From the NCBI GenBank assembly GCA_018195615.1, contig JAGTPG010000001.1, positions 1,853,501 through 1,917,500 of the forward strand: a stretch of 64,000 bases of DNA, written 5' to 3'. Position numbers and translations under genes: made by a program. The notes below the pieces were generated by a model that made no database searches, was not told the DNA's origin, and saw only the letters and a list, made by a program, of their open reading frames with translations. Origin of the DNA: Streptomyces tuirus (GTDB taxonomy: Bacteria; Actinomycetota; Actinomycetes; Streptomycetales; Streptomycetaceae). This document shows, piece by piece, positions 47,617 through 64,000 of the stretch (position 1 is its first letter; every line of letters starts with the position of its first letter).

Positions 47617-48464
47617 TTATCCGGCCTCGGGGTCGCCCTTCGTGTACGTGAGGCGTTCCACGGAGCCCGGCTGGAAGTCGTCCTCGATCTTCTTGCCGTT
47701 GACGAAGAGGTCGATCGCGCCGGCGTCCCCGAGGACGAGGTGCACCTTGGAGCTGTCCTGGAAGGTCTTGGAGTCACCCTGCTTGAGGACTCCGTCGAAG
47801 AGCAGCCGGCCGCTGTGGTCCTTGGCGGAGATCCAGCTGCGGCCGTCGGCGGCGGCCACCTGGACCGTCACCTTGTCCTGCGGCGCGGCCGCGATGGCGC
47901 TGTCGGAGGGCTCGGGCTTGGGGTCGGCGGGCTTCTTGGACTTGGGGTCGGGGAGGAGTCTCCCGTGGGCGCGGAGCCCTCGGCGACATTGGTCTCGCCA
48001 CCGCCGTCGTCGCCACCCTGGAACATGGTGAAGCCGACGAAGCCGATGACGGCGACGATCGCGGCGACCATCGCCGCGGTCCAGTTGGGCCCCCGCCGCT
48101 CCGGACGGATCCGTTCCGCCTCGAACAGGGGGGCTGCCGGGGTCGGTGCCGGGCGTCCGCCGTGTTCGTCGCCGTACTGGGCGAGCAGCGGCGCCGGGTC
48201 GAGGTGGACGGCCTTCGCCAGGGTCCGGATGTGCCCGCGGGCGTAGACGTCACCGCCACAGGGCGTGAAGTCGTCCGCCTCGATGGCGTGCACGATGTTC
48301 ATGCGGACCCGCGTGGCGCTACTGATGTCGTCGACGGTCAGTCCGGCCGCGATACGCGCCTGCTGCAGAGCACGGCCGATGGAGGGGCGGTCTTCCTCGC
48401 GGTCTTCTTGGACGCGCTCGTCTTCGAACGGACGCTCGTCTTCAGGGGAGTTGCCGATGGACAC
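47617..48464 (-). CDS. RodZ-like helix-turn-helix membrane protein (apparent frameshift)
   Basis: 282 residues after correction. An acidic N-terminal stretch ([18 protein letters not shown]) is followed by a Cro/C1-type helix-turn-helix ([40 protein letters not shown]), one membrane segment ([19 protein letters not shown]), a Ser/Pro/Lys linker and a C-terminal beta domain ([16 protein letters not shown]) of the DUF4115 type, the plan of RodZ. The frame breaks at the G-run 47950-47953. GTG start 48464. Located between rimO and ftsK, as in other actinobacteria. A role in polar growth or sporulation is plausible. Confidence 0.85.
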
Positions 48465-48728
48465 GGGGGCGCCTTTCGAGCGTGTAGCCGCCTGTGCTGG
48501 GGGTTCAGTCTAGGGGGGTATCAAAAGGGTGGGGCAACCGGGCGGTGGCACTTTGTACGCCATCGGAATGGCCCGACATTCCGATGGTGGGGTCGTAGTT
48601 TCCCGCTTCCCTCAACTTGACGTACGCCGACGGGAAACGGTTGCTCGATGATCCCTTACGGGTGAGTCACGATCCGGACACCCGGTTGCAGTACACACTC
48701 CGCGAGGCGATCGCCGTGTCCCGCTTCC

Positions 48729-51476
48729 CTACCCATCAGACTCCCCCCTGATCAGGGCGAGCACGCCATCCAGCTCATCAGGCTTCACAAGAACGTCACG
48801 TGCTTTGGAGCCCTCGCTGGGTCCGACGATGTTCCGGGACTCCATGAGGTCCATCAACCGCCCGGCCTTGGCGAAACCGACGCGCAGTTTGCGCTGGAGC
48901 ATGGACGTCGAGCCGAACTGCGTGGAGACGACCAGTTCGGCCGCCTGGCACAGCAGGTCGAGGTCGTCGCCGATGTCCTCGTCGATCTCCTTCTTCTGCT
49001 TGGTGCCCACGACGACGTCGTCCCGGAAGACGGGCGTCATCTGCTCCTTGCAGTGCCGGACGACGCCCGCGATCTCCTCCTCTGTGACGAAGGCGCCCTG
49101 CATACGCGTCGGCTTGTTCGCGCCCATCGGCAGGAACAGCCCGTCACCCTTACCGATGAGCTTCTCGGCGCCCGGCTGGTCGAGGATGACCCGCGAGTCG
49201 GCCAGCGACGAGGTGGCGAAGGCCAGTCGCGACGGCACGTTCGCCTTGATCAGGCCGGTGACGACGTCGACGGACGGCCGCTGCGTGGCGAGCACCAGGT
49301 GGATGCCGGCCGCGCGCGCGAGCTGCGTGATGCGCACGATGGCGTCCTCGACGTCCCGCGGCGCCACCATCATCAGGTCGGCCAGCTCGTCCACGATGAC
49401 CAGCAGGTACGGGTACGGCTGGAGCTCCCGTTCGCTGCCCTCGGGCGGTTTGACCTTGCCCTCGCGCACGGCCCGGTTGAAGTCGTCGATGTGCCGGTAG
49501 CCGTAGGCGGCCAGGTCGTCGTAGCGCAGGTCCATCTCACGTACGACCCACTGCAGCGCCTCGGCGGCGCGCTTGGGGTTGGTGATGATCGGCGTGATCA
49601 GGTGCGGGATGCCCTCGTAGGCGGTCAGCTCGACCCGCTTGGGGTCGACGAGGATCATCCGGACGTCCTCGGGGTGGCCCGCATCATGATCGAGGTGATC
49701 AGGCAGTTGATGCAGGAGGACTTGCCGGAGCCGGTGGCGCCGGCGACCAGCATGTGCGGCATCTTCGCCAGCGAGTGCATGACGTAGCCGCCCTCGACGT
49801 CCTTGCCGAAGGCGACCAGCATCGGGTCGTCGTCCTCCGCGGACTCCGCCAGACGCAGCACGTCACCGAGGTTGACCATCTCCCGGTCGGTGTTCGGGAT
49901 CTCGATGCCGACCGCGGACTTGCCGGGGATCGGGCTGATGATCCGCACGTCGGGGCTGGCGACGGCGTAGGCGATGTTCTTCGTCAGGGCGGTGATCCGC
50001 TCGACCTTCACGGCCGGGCCGAGCTCGACCTCGTAGCGCGTGACCGTCGGCCCGCGGGTGAAGCCGGTGACGCTCGCGTCCACCTTGAACTCGGTGAAGA
50101 CGGTGGTCAGCGCGGCGACTATGGCGTCGTTCGCGGCGCTGCGGGCCTTGCCCGGGCCGCCGCGCTCCAGCAGGTCGAGGGACGGCAGCGAGTACGTGAT
50201 GTCGCCGGACAGCTGGAGCTGCTCCGCGCGCGGCGGGAGGTCGCGGGGCTCGGCGGGCGGGGACTTGGTGAGGTCGCGGACGCCCGGCTTCGGCCTTTCC
50301 CGTTCCGGCTTCTCCTGCTCGGGCTTGTCCTGCTCGAGCTTCTCCTGCTGGGGCCGGGCGCCCGGGACGGGAGTCGGTGTCGTGGCCTCGCGGTCCCCTA
50401 CGCGCACGCCCTGGGTGAGGTCGGCGACGATGGGCGAGGGCGGCATCCCGTGCAGGACGGCACCGTCGAGCGCGGCGGCCGCTGCCGCGGCGACGTCCAC
50501 GGCATCCAAGGGCCGGGCCATGTCGGGCTGCGGCACGGCGGACCGCCGGGGGCGGCCGCGGCGCCGGGAGAGCGCCTCCTGTTCGGCACCGTCCGGGTCG
50601 TAGGCCTCGGGTGCCTGCGTGCGCCTGCCGCGCGGCCGGGCGGGCAGCGCCTCCCGCCACTGCTCCTCGTAGCGCTCGTCGTCCTCGCCGAACTCGTCCT
50701 CGGCCGGGTCCCGGACGATCCCGAGCCGCACCCCGAGCAGGCGCAGCCGCTGCGGGATGGCGTTGACCGGCGTGGCCGTGACCACCAGCAGCCCGAAGAT
50801 CGTCAGCAGCACGAGCAGCGGTACGGCGAGCACGTCCCCATGGCGTACGACAGCGGGGTCGCGATGGCCCAGCCGATGAGGCCGCCGGCGTCCCTTATGG
50901 CCTGCATGCCGTCGCCGCGGGCGGGTGAGCCGCAGGCGATGTGGACCTGGCCGAGCACTCCGATGACGAGTGCGGACAGGCCGATGACGATGCGTCCGTT
51001 GGCCTCGGGCTGCTCCGGGTGGCGGATGAACCGCACGGCGATGACGGCGACCAGGATCGGCACCAGCAGGTCGAGCCGGCCGAAGGCGCCGGTCACCAGG
51101 ATCTCGACCAGGTCGCCCACGGGGCCCTTCAGGTCGGCCCAGGTGCCGGCGGCGACGATCAGCGCGATGGCGAGCAGCAGCAGGGCGACGCCGTCCTTGC
51201 GGTGTGCCGGATCGAGGTTCTTGGCGCCCTGCCCGATGCCTCGGAACACGGCGCCCACCGCGTGCGCGGCGCCGAGCCACAGGGCGCGCACCAGGCGGTA
51301 GATGCCCCGGTGGGGCTCGGTGCCGGTTTGGGCGCGACCTTCTTCGCCGCGGCCTTCTTGGCGGGCGCCTTCTTCGCGGGTGCCTTTTTGGCAGCGGCCT
51401 TCTTCGCCGGAGCCTTCGATGAAGCGGCCGCCTTCTTCGCGGGCGACTTCTTGGCTGCGGAGGGACGTGAGGCCAT
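48729..51476 (-). CDS. ftsK: DNA translocase FtsK/SpoIIIE (three apparent frameshifts)
   Basis: About 916 residues. A basic N-terminal tail of Lys/Ala/Pro repeats ([20 protein letters not shown]) precedes four membrane segments, a long acidic/Pro linker with EQEKPE-type repeats, then the motor: Walker A GATGSGKS, Walker [12 protein letters not shown] and [10 protein letters not shown], and a C-terminal gamma winged-helix domain that recognises chromosome-orienting sequences. Three single-base losses are inferred at 49671-49674, 50836-50839 and 51305-51308, each in a run of four G or C. Met 51476 begins [11 protein letters not shown]. In Streptomyces FtsK clears chromosome ends from sporulation septa. 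Confidence 0.92.
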
Positions 51477-51602
51477 GGGTGTGAGGTTACCGGGGAGACG
51501 ACAAGGGACACGCGTGCCCACAGCTTCACCCGTTCGTGTCGCTCCGGGAGAGGCGCGGAATTGACGCACGCTCATGGACGGGCAACCACGCCTGCCCGGG
51601 CG

Positions 51603-52283
51603 TCAGTTCTGGGAGGGGACCGACGGCGTACTCCCGGTACCCGGCTCGAGCGCGTCCAGCGCACGCCGCAACCCCGTGAGCTTGCGCTCCAGATGAGCCG
51701 CCGTCGCCACCGCGGCGGCATCCGTCGACTCGTCGTTGAGCTGCTTGGTCAGCGCCTCGGCCTGCTCCTCGACCGCCGCGAGCCGCGCCGAGAGCTCGGC
51801 GAGCAGCCCCGCCGACTCCTTGGCCTCGCCGCCCGCGTCCTTGCCGTTGCCCTCCAACTGGAGCCGCAGCAGTGACGCCTGTTCACGCAGCTGACAGTTC
51901 TTCATGTACAGCTCGACGAAGACCGAGACCTTCGCGCGCAGCACCCACGGGTCGAACGGCTTGGAGATGTAGTCGACCGCACCCGCCGCGTAACCCCGGA
52001 AGGTGTGGTGCGGGCCGTGGTTGATCGCCGTGAGGAAGATGATCGGGATGTCCCGGGTCCGCTCCCGACGCTTGATGTGTGCGGCCGTCTCGAAGCCGTC
52101 CATGCCCGGCATCTGGACGTCCAGCAGGATGACCGCGAAGTCGTCCGTGAGCAGCGCTTTGAGCGCTTCCTCCCCGGACGATGCCCGCACCAGCGTCTGA
52201 TCGAGCGCAGAGAGGATCGCCTCCAGCGCCAGCAGATTCTCCGGCCGGTCATCGACCAGGAGGATCTTGGCCTTCTGCACCAT
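51603..52283 (-). CDS. osaB: Response regulator OsaB, osmoadaptation
   Basis: 226 residues. Receiver domain with VDDRPEN near residue 11 and phospho-acceptor Asp55 in ILLDVQMPGMDG, then no DNA-binding domain: the C-terminal 90 residues are a predicted coiled coil (ELSARLAAVEEQAEAL, LERKLTGLRRALDAL). This architecture matches OsaB of S. coelicolor, which acts with the hybrid kinase OsaA in osmotic adaptation and differentiation. Met 52283 follows GAGGAGG. The kinase gene lies 307 bases upstream on the same strand. Confidence 0.9.
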   Translation of the reverse strand: MVQKAKILLVDDRPENLLALEAILSALDQTLVRASSGEEALKALLTDDFAVILLDVQMPGMDGFETAAHIKRRERTRDIPIIFLTAINHGPHHTFRGYAAGAVDYISKPFDPWVLRAKVSVFVELYMKNCQLREQASLLRLQLEGNGKDAGGEAKESAGLLAELSARLAAVEEQAEALTKQLNDESTDAAAVATAAHLERKLTGLRRALDALEPGTGSTPSVPSQN

Positions 52284-52590
52284 GGCCCGCCCTCCTCGCC
52301 CCGGCGTGGGGCCTCCCCTGTCCGCAGGACCTGAGGATGCACCGGTGGGTGCCGCCCCAGGGGACGACTCCCTTGCGCCGCCCGTCCTTGTGCCGGTCAT
52401 CGTAGCCGCACCCCGCCTGTCGACACACCCTGTCACCGCGATGTCACTGTGCACGTAGCAGAAACGCAGCAGGAGACCAGAAGGTTCCCCGGATCTCGTA
52501 CTTCTACACGACTATGCGCACACTGAGTCCGCAACTCCGTGTGAACACCGAACCTTCCCGCCAACGTTGCGTAACGGTCCAACGTTCCCC
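52284..52590. other. osaA-osaB spacer with direct repeats
   Basis: No gene is supported. A direct repeat CCAACGTT occurs at 52561-52568 and 52579-52586 (period 18), just beyond the osaA stop. The length suggests that osaB has its own promoter, but I find no convincing -35/-10 pair on the minus strand. Confidence 0.45.
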
Positions 52591-58061
<5,471 letters not shown>

Positions 58062-58439
58062 TGTGTCCCTCCCGCAGGGATCGACCGTCACTGCTCTGCT
58101 CGGGTACCACGCTCGGCGTACCGGTTACTACTGCGTATTCTCCGCCCTGCATACCAGGCAGCGCCCAGGGGGCTGCTGCCCGCCGCACGCGGAAGGCACT
58201 CAGCCTGCCCGGACCTTCACAAGAAGCTTGCCCAGTGTTTCACCCTGCCCGAACCAGGCCATAACAGTTCGGCAGCTTCGCACATCGTCCGCACACCCTC
58301 CGGACGGAAACACTGCAGACCGGCATCCGCATGGACCGCGAAGGTAAGTAACCTTGCATCCGGCTGTCCAGCCACGCCGGTCCGTCCGGCCTGGGCGGTG
58401 GCACGAAGACGAGCGGGCATCGGAGGGGCGGCCGCACAC
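58062..58439. other. Divergent spacer between osaA and the phosphatase gene
   Basis: A 378-base intergenic region with no supported gene. It holds the GGGAGG site of osaA on the minus strand and GGAGGGG at 58422-58428 for the plus-strand gene. A GGGTAC at about 58118 resembles a SigB -10, but no matching -35 is present at 14-16 bases, so no promoter is called. Confidence 0.4.
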
Positions 58440-61191
58440 ATGACCACCGGACTGATCCCGGGGGAGCAGCCCCCGGACCCCGGGCCGACCGGCGGCATGC
58501 CGCAACAGCGGCGCGAGCCGGCCGGCCACGCAGCCCAGCACATCGAGAACCGGTCGAGGAGTTCTGTGATCACCGCGCGCGGCCGCCAGCTTCGAGCCCG
58601 TCGGGCGATCTGTCGCGAGCGCCCGCTCCTTCGTCCGCGACACCCTCCAGGGCTGGGGCTTCGCCGACATCGTCGACGACGCCGTCGTTCTCACCAGCGA
58701 ACTGGTGACCAACGCCGTCGTCCACGCCGGCACCTCCGCCGACCTGCTCTGCCTGCGCAGCGACGAGGGCGTACGCATCGAGGTGGCCGACCGCTATCCC
58801 GAGCGCGAGATCCCCCTCCAGGCCACGGCCGTCAACATGGGCAGCCCCGACCGCGAGGGCGGCCGCGGCCTCCAGCTCTGCGCGGCCCTCGCCGGCCGCT
58901 GGGGCGTCGAGTACACCCCCACCCACAAGACCGTCTGGTTCCAACTCGACCTCCCGGCACGGGTGGTGGGCACCCGCGCGGCCGGACCCGCACTCCCCGC
59001 CGACCTCCTCCCCCTCGCCGACGGCCGGGTCCGCGTGGCCGTCATCCAGATCGACCGCACCGGCCACATCACCGCCTGGAACGAGGACGCCGAGGAGCTC
59101 TTCGGCTACCCGGCCGAGCAGGTCACCGGCAAACCCCTCACCGACCTCGCGGCCTGGCCCCACACCCCCGGTACCAGCACCGGTATCGCAGACGCCCTCC
59201 AACTCTCCCGCTGGGAAGGCAGCTACGGCATCCGCGACGCAGGCGGCCGCGTCACCCCCGTGTACGCCTCCCACCTGCGCGTCCGCGACACCGGCGGCGA
59301 ACCGTCAACCGTGTGCCTCTTGGTACGCGACCACGAACGGGCCGTGCTCCAGACGCCCCTGCGCGTCCCCGCCTCCGACACGTCCACCACCTCCGAGGGC
59401 CAGAGCACCGACCCCTTCGAGGTGTTCATCGGCTACCCCGCCCCGGACGACCTCGACGGCCTCCTCCAGCGCACGGTCGAACGTGCCCGCGACATGCTCG
59501 ACGGTGACTCCGCGTTCCTCCTGCTGGCCACCGACGACGAGACGGAACTGGAGGTCCGCGCCTCCACCGGCCTGCCCTCCGCCCGCCAGCGCTTCGCCCG
59601 CGTCCCCGTCGAGGCAGGCTCCGGCCGCTACGGCTCCGCCCGCATGCCGGCCGTCCACGACGACCTGACGGCGGTCCCCGGCGCGGTGCCGCTGCTGAAC
59701 GGCACGGGCATGCGTTCGGTCGTCACGGTCCCGCTGAAGGTCGAGGGCCGCCTCACCGGCTCCCTCGGCGTCGCCGCCGAGGCCTCCGGCAGATACTCCA
59801 ACGAGGAGGCCCTGCGCCTCCAGTTCGCCGCCGACCGCATCGCACTCGCTGTCGAATCGGCCCGCCTCGGCGAACTGGAACGCCTGCGCCGCGGCTCCCT
59901 GAACTTCCTCGTCGAGGCCTCCGACCTGCTCGCCGGAACCCTGGACCGCGACCAGACCCTGGCCCTGATGGCCCAGATGACGGTCCCGACCCTCGCCACC
60001 TGGTGTGCCGTCTACACGATCGCCCACCAGGCCTCCGAGCCGTACCTCTCGTACGTCCTGCACGAGGACGAGGAACTCATCGACGGCATCAAGTCCCTGC
60101 TGTCGAAGGTGCCGCCGCCCGACCCGGTCCCCACCCCCGGCGCCCGCGTCTGGACGGCCCCCAGCGAGGTGGCACACCAGGCGGCCCTGCGCAGTTCCAT
60201 GCGCAGCCTCGGCCTCAGCGGCGGCCCCACCCACCAGGTCACACCCGGCATCGGCCCGACCCTCGCCACGGCATCCGCCGTCGGTGGCGAGACGGTCGTC
60301 CTCCCCCTGGTCGCCCGCAACCGCGTGATCGGCATGCTGACCCTCGGCAAGCCGACCGACGAGCACTTCCGCCAGGAAATCCTCGAACTGGCCGAGGACC
60401 TGTCCCGCCGAGCCGCCCTGGCCCTGGACAACGCCCGCCTCTACTCGGAGCGCACGGCGATCAGCCAGTCCCTCCAGCGCAGCCTCCTCCCACCGGAACT
60501 TCCCACGATCGAGGGAGTCGAGGTCGAGGTCATCTACCGCGCGGCCGGCGAGGGCAACGAGGTCGGCGGCGACTTCTACGACGTCTTCCCGATCCGCGAC
60601 GGCTCCTACGGCTTCGCCATCGGCGACGTCTGCGGTACGGGCCCGAACGCGGCGGCGGTCACCGGCCTGGCCCGGCACGCCCTGCGCCTGCTGGCCCGCG
60701 AGGGCCTCAGCGGCCCGACGGTCCTGGAACGCCTCAACTCCGCCATCCTCGACGAAGGCGCCCGCAGCCGCTTCCTCACCCTCCTCTACGGCGAAATGCG
60801 CCCACAGGAGGACGGCAGCGCGGAACTGAAGGTCGTCTGCGCCGGCCACCCGCTGCCGCTGCGCCTGCGCCAGGACGGCACCGTCGAACCGGCCGCCGAA
60901 CCCCAGCCGCTCCTCGGCGTCATCGATGACCTGGAGCTGTACGAGCAGACGGTCACCCTCGATCCGGGCGACGTCCTGCTGTGCGTCACGGACGGCGTCA
61001 CCGAACGCCGCGAGGGCGCCCGCATGCTGGGCGACGACGGCCTCGCCGACGTCCTCACCACGTGCACGGGTCTCACGGCCGGCGCGGTCGCGGCCCGCAT
61101 CATGCGGGCGGTGGAACGCTTCGCATCGGACGCCCCGTCCGACGACATGGCGATTCTGGCGATGCGTGTCCCGGGCCTCCACACGGACTAG
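58440..61191 (+). CDS. Multidomain RsbW-like/PAS/GAF/PP2C (SpoIIE-type) phosphatase (apparent 2-base frameshift)
   Basis: About 917 residues. Domains in order: anti-sigma-type HATPase (VVLTSELVTNAVVHAGTSAD, EGGRGLQLCAALAGRWG; residues about 50-165), PAS (IDRTGHITAWNEDAEELFGY; about 200-300), two GAF domains (about 330-680), and a PP2C/SpoIIE phosphatase with GGDFYDVF, IGDVCGTGPNAAAV and PSDDMAIL. Such proteins act on anti-sigma-factor antagonists of the SigB/SigF type. ATG 58440 follows GGAGGGG. The frame changes near 58574-58583 in a (GC)n stretch, which fits loss of two bases; without repair the start would be an internal GTG at 58705 that cuts the kinase domain. Divergent from osaA, suggesting osmotic-stress linkage. 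Confidence 0.88.
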
Positions 61192-61197
61192 GACATG

Positions 61198-61231
61198 AAG
61201 AAGGCCCCACCCGTGCGGGTGGGGCCTTCTT
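61198..61231. terminator. Bidirectional terminator between phosphatase gene and tRNA-Thr
   Basis: A perfect 15-bp stem, AAGAAGGCCCCACCC (61198-61212) and its complement at 61217-61231, with a GTGC loop. Both ends carry short A or T tracts, so it can end transcripts from either side. Confidence 0.9.
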
Positions 61232-61234
61232 TGC

Positions 61235-61310
61235 TGGAGCCCCCAAACGGAATCGAACCGTTGACCTTCTCCTTACCATGGAGACGCTCTGCCGACTGAG
61301 CTATAGGGGC
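61235..61310 (-). tRNA. tRNA-Thr (anticodon GGT)
   Basis: The minus strand folds as a standard cloverleaf: acceptor GCCCCTA paired with TGGGGGC, D arm GCTC-GAGC, anticodon stem TCTCC/GGAGA with loop ATGGTAA (anticodon GGT, reading ACC/ACU), T arm AACGG-TTCGATT-CCGTT, discriminator T and an encoded CCA (61235-61237). It is the first element of a minus-strand RNA region with 5S and 23S rRNA upstream. Confidence 0.95.
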
Positions 61311-61384
61311 CTGTCGCTCTGCGGGATTTCCCCCACAGCAACGGAATAGATCATACCCCGAACAGACCCGTGCTCCCAACCACG

Positions 61385-62062
61385 TCAGAAGGCAGGCTGC
61401 AACAGCCCTCCGAGTGCGTTGCAGGCGGACACGATCCGCTGCATGTCCCGCTTGGTCAGCGTCGCGTCCACGGGGAGCGCAAGCGTCTCGTCAGCAGCTC
61501 GCTCGGTCTCCGGGAGTGACACACACCGTCGGAATTCCGGCAGCCGATGCACCGGAGTCTTCACCGGCACCCGGCATTCAACTCCCCGGGCCCGCACGGC
61601 CCGTGCGAATGCGTCCCGGTCCGGCCGCCCATTGCCCGGAACCCGCACGACGTACTGCTGATAGGTGTGCCCGTCACCGTCGTCCGGTGTCCGCACACCC
61701 CTCAACTTCGCATCGAGGTAAGCCGCCCGCTCCCTGCGCTGGGCTATCTCGTCGTGGGGCGCCTCGGACTCTCCCTGTTCCAGCACGAGCAGCCCTTGCC
61801 GTGCTCCCAGTGCGTGCAGCCGAGCGATGTCGGCCAGCCGGCCGAAGCGGTGTACGACAACGACGGCTGCCGTCCGCGGAGTTACCGCCGCTTCCACAGC
61901 GGAGGCGTCGAGGCAGTAGGTGACAGGATCTATGTCGGCGAACACCGGCATCGCCCCGGCCATGGCAACGGCCTCGGCGACCTCGACGTTCCCGAAGGCC
62001 GGCACGACGACCTCGTCACCGAGTCCGACACCGGCGGCCCTGAGCATCGCAGCAGTACCCAT
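61385..62062 (-). CDS. DegT/DnrJ/EryC1/StrS aminotransferase-like protein, degenerate
   Basis: 225 residues. The large-domain strand AAGVGLGDEVVVPAFGN, FADIDPVTYCLD and VVVHRFGRLADI match sugar aminotransferases, and the C-terminal QQYVVRVPGNGRPDRDAF and HRLPEFRRC match the small domain. The stretch between, which should carry the PLP-binding Lys (typically S-x-x-K), is missing: the chain runs from LLVLEQGESEAPHDEI to RERAAYLDAKL, so catalysis as an aminotransferase is unlikely. The N-terminal part before the first strand is also absent, with an in-frame stop upstream of Met 62062. Only 100 bases separate it from the 5S rRNA. Function unknown. Confidence 0.75.
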   Translation of the reverse strand: MGTAAMLRAAGVGLGDEVVVPAFGNVEVAEAVAMAGAMPVFADIDPVTYCLDASAVEAAVTPRTAAVVVVHRFGRLADIARLHALGARQGLLVLEQGESEAPHDEIAQRRERAAYLDAKLRGVRTPDDGDGHTYQQYVVRVPGNGRPDRDAFARAVRARGVECRVPVKTPVHRLPEFRRCVSLPETERAADETLALPVDATLTKRDMQRIVSACNALGGLLQPAF

Positions 62063-62107
62063 GTTGTGGATGCTGATCGCGCAACGTGAACTTCAAGTGA
62101 CGCGCAA

Positions 62108-62151
62108 CAAAAAAGGGTTGGTCCCGTAACCGAAGTTACGGGACCAACCCT
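62108..62151 (-). terminator. rRNA operon terminator
   Basis: A perfect 17-bp stem, AGGGTTGGTCCCGTAAC (62114-62130) and its complement at 62135-62151, with the stable CGAA loop, is followed on the minus strand by a run of six T (62108-62113 as A on the plus strand). It begins 11 bases after 5S rRNA and is a classic strong intrinsic terminator. Confidence 0.95.
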
Positions 62152-62161
62152 CTCAATAATT

Positions 62162-62278
62162 GTTCGGCGGCGTCCTACTCTCCCACAGGGTCCCCCTGCA
62201 GTACCATCGGCGCTGTAAGGCTTAGCTTCCGGGTTCGGAATGTAACCGGGCGTTTCCCCTACGCTATAACCACCGAAA
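62162..62278 (-). rRNA. 5S ribosomal RNA
   Basis: The minus strand begins TTTCGGTGGTTATAGCG and ends GAGTAGGACGCCGCCGAACA, pairing its ends, with the conserved TTCCGAACCCGGAAGCTAAG loop A-B segment, as in actinobacterial 5S rRNA (about 117-118 nt). It is the last gene of an rRNA operon running right to left; the terminator lies just beyond its 3' end. Confidence 0.95.
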
Positions 62279-62360
62279 CACTATGAAACAGACAACCGTC
62301 CGCATATTCCAGCGGGGCTGTTCGTGGTTTCAGAACCAACACAGTGGACGCGAGCAACTG

Positions 62361-64000
<1,640 letters not shown>

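Noticed and set aside
49754..51301. 515-codon plus-strand frame opposite ftsK
   Set aside because: Antisense shadow; the minus-strand frames carry the FtsK motor motifs.
58062..58439. SigB-type promoter GGGTAC near 58118
   Set aside because: No matching -35 element at the required spacing.

Overview
The window is a core stretch of a Streptomyces (or very close actinomycete) chromosome. The DNA is very GC-rich with GC-biased third codon positions, GTG starts are frequent, and the gene content and order (hflX, rshA, dapF, miaA, miaB, gluABCD, recX-recA, azlCD, lhr, nei, dps, clgR, cinA, pgsA, rimO, ftsK, osaB/osaA, rRNA) match what I recall of the recA region of Streptomyces coelicolor. I see no prophage, insertion sequence, CRISPR array or integrated element.

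Layout. 0.3-3.0 kb: two tandem lipoprotein serine proteases (+). 3.0-14.6 kb: mostly minus-strand housekeeping genes: hflX, a secreted M1 peptidase, the second (p)ppGpp enzyme rshA, dapF, miaA, a dioxygenase-like gene and miaB, with two small charged-protein genes on the plus strand. 14.7-18.2 kb: a NarL-type two-component system divergent from a two-subunit cation/proton antiporter. 18.2-21.4 kb: a G-rich repeat spacer, a MazG-like hydrolase and an orphan TAXI binding protein. 20-25.7 kb: the gluR-gluK two-component system divergent from the glutamate ABC transporter gluABCD. 25.9-28.7 kb: an FAD monooxygenase, then a cysteine dioxygenase-rhodanese operon preceded by a promoter and a cysteine-rich leader ORF. 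28.8-33.3 kb: recX-recA, a methyltransferase, an AI-2E-family protein and DUF3046. 33.4-43.9 kb: araC-azlC-azlD, then lhr, nei, an SDR and dps. 44.1-51.5 kb: an all-minus block clgR, cinA, pgsA, rimO, a RodZ-like gene and ftsK. 51.6-61.2 kb: osaB, the giant hybrid kinase osaA with ten repeated HAMP units, and a divergent kinase/PAS/GAF/phosphatase fusion. 61.2-64.0 kb: tRNA-Thr, a degenerate DegT-like gene, 5S rRNA and the 3' half of 23S rRNA, all minus strand.

Functional themes are osmotic and stress signalling (osaA/osaB, the PP2C fusion, dps, clgR, rshA), nutrient sensing and uptake (gluRK-gluABCD, cysteine catabolism under a probable cysteine attenuator), DNA repair and chromosome segregation (recA/recX, lhr, nei, ftsK), and tRNA/ribosome modification (miaA, miaB, rimO).

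A caution governs the annotation. About 32 positions in 23 otherwise conserved genes show an apparent loss of one base (two bases in one case), nearly always in a run of 3-6 G or C. Restoring one base at each site gives lengths that are exact multiples of three and continuous family-typical proteins. I therefore treat these as full-length genes with probable consensus-sequence errors, and give each suspect position in its entry.
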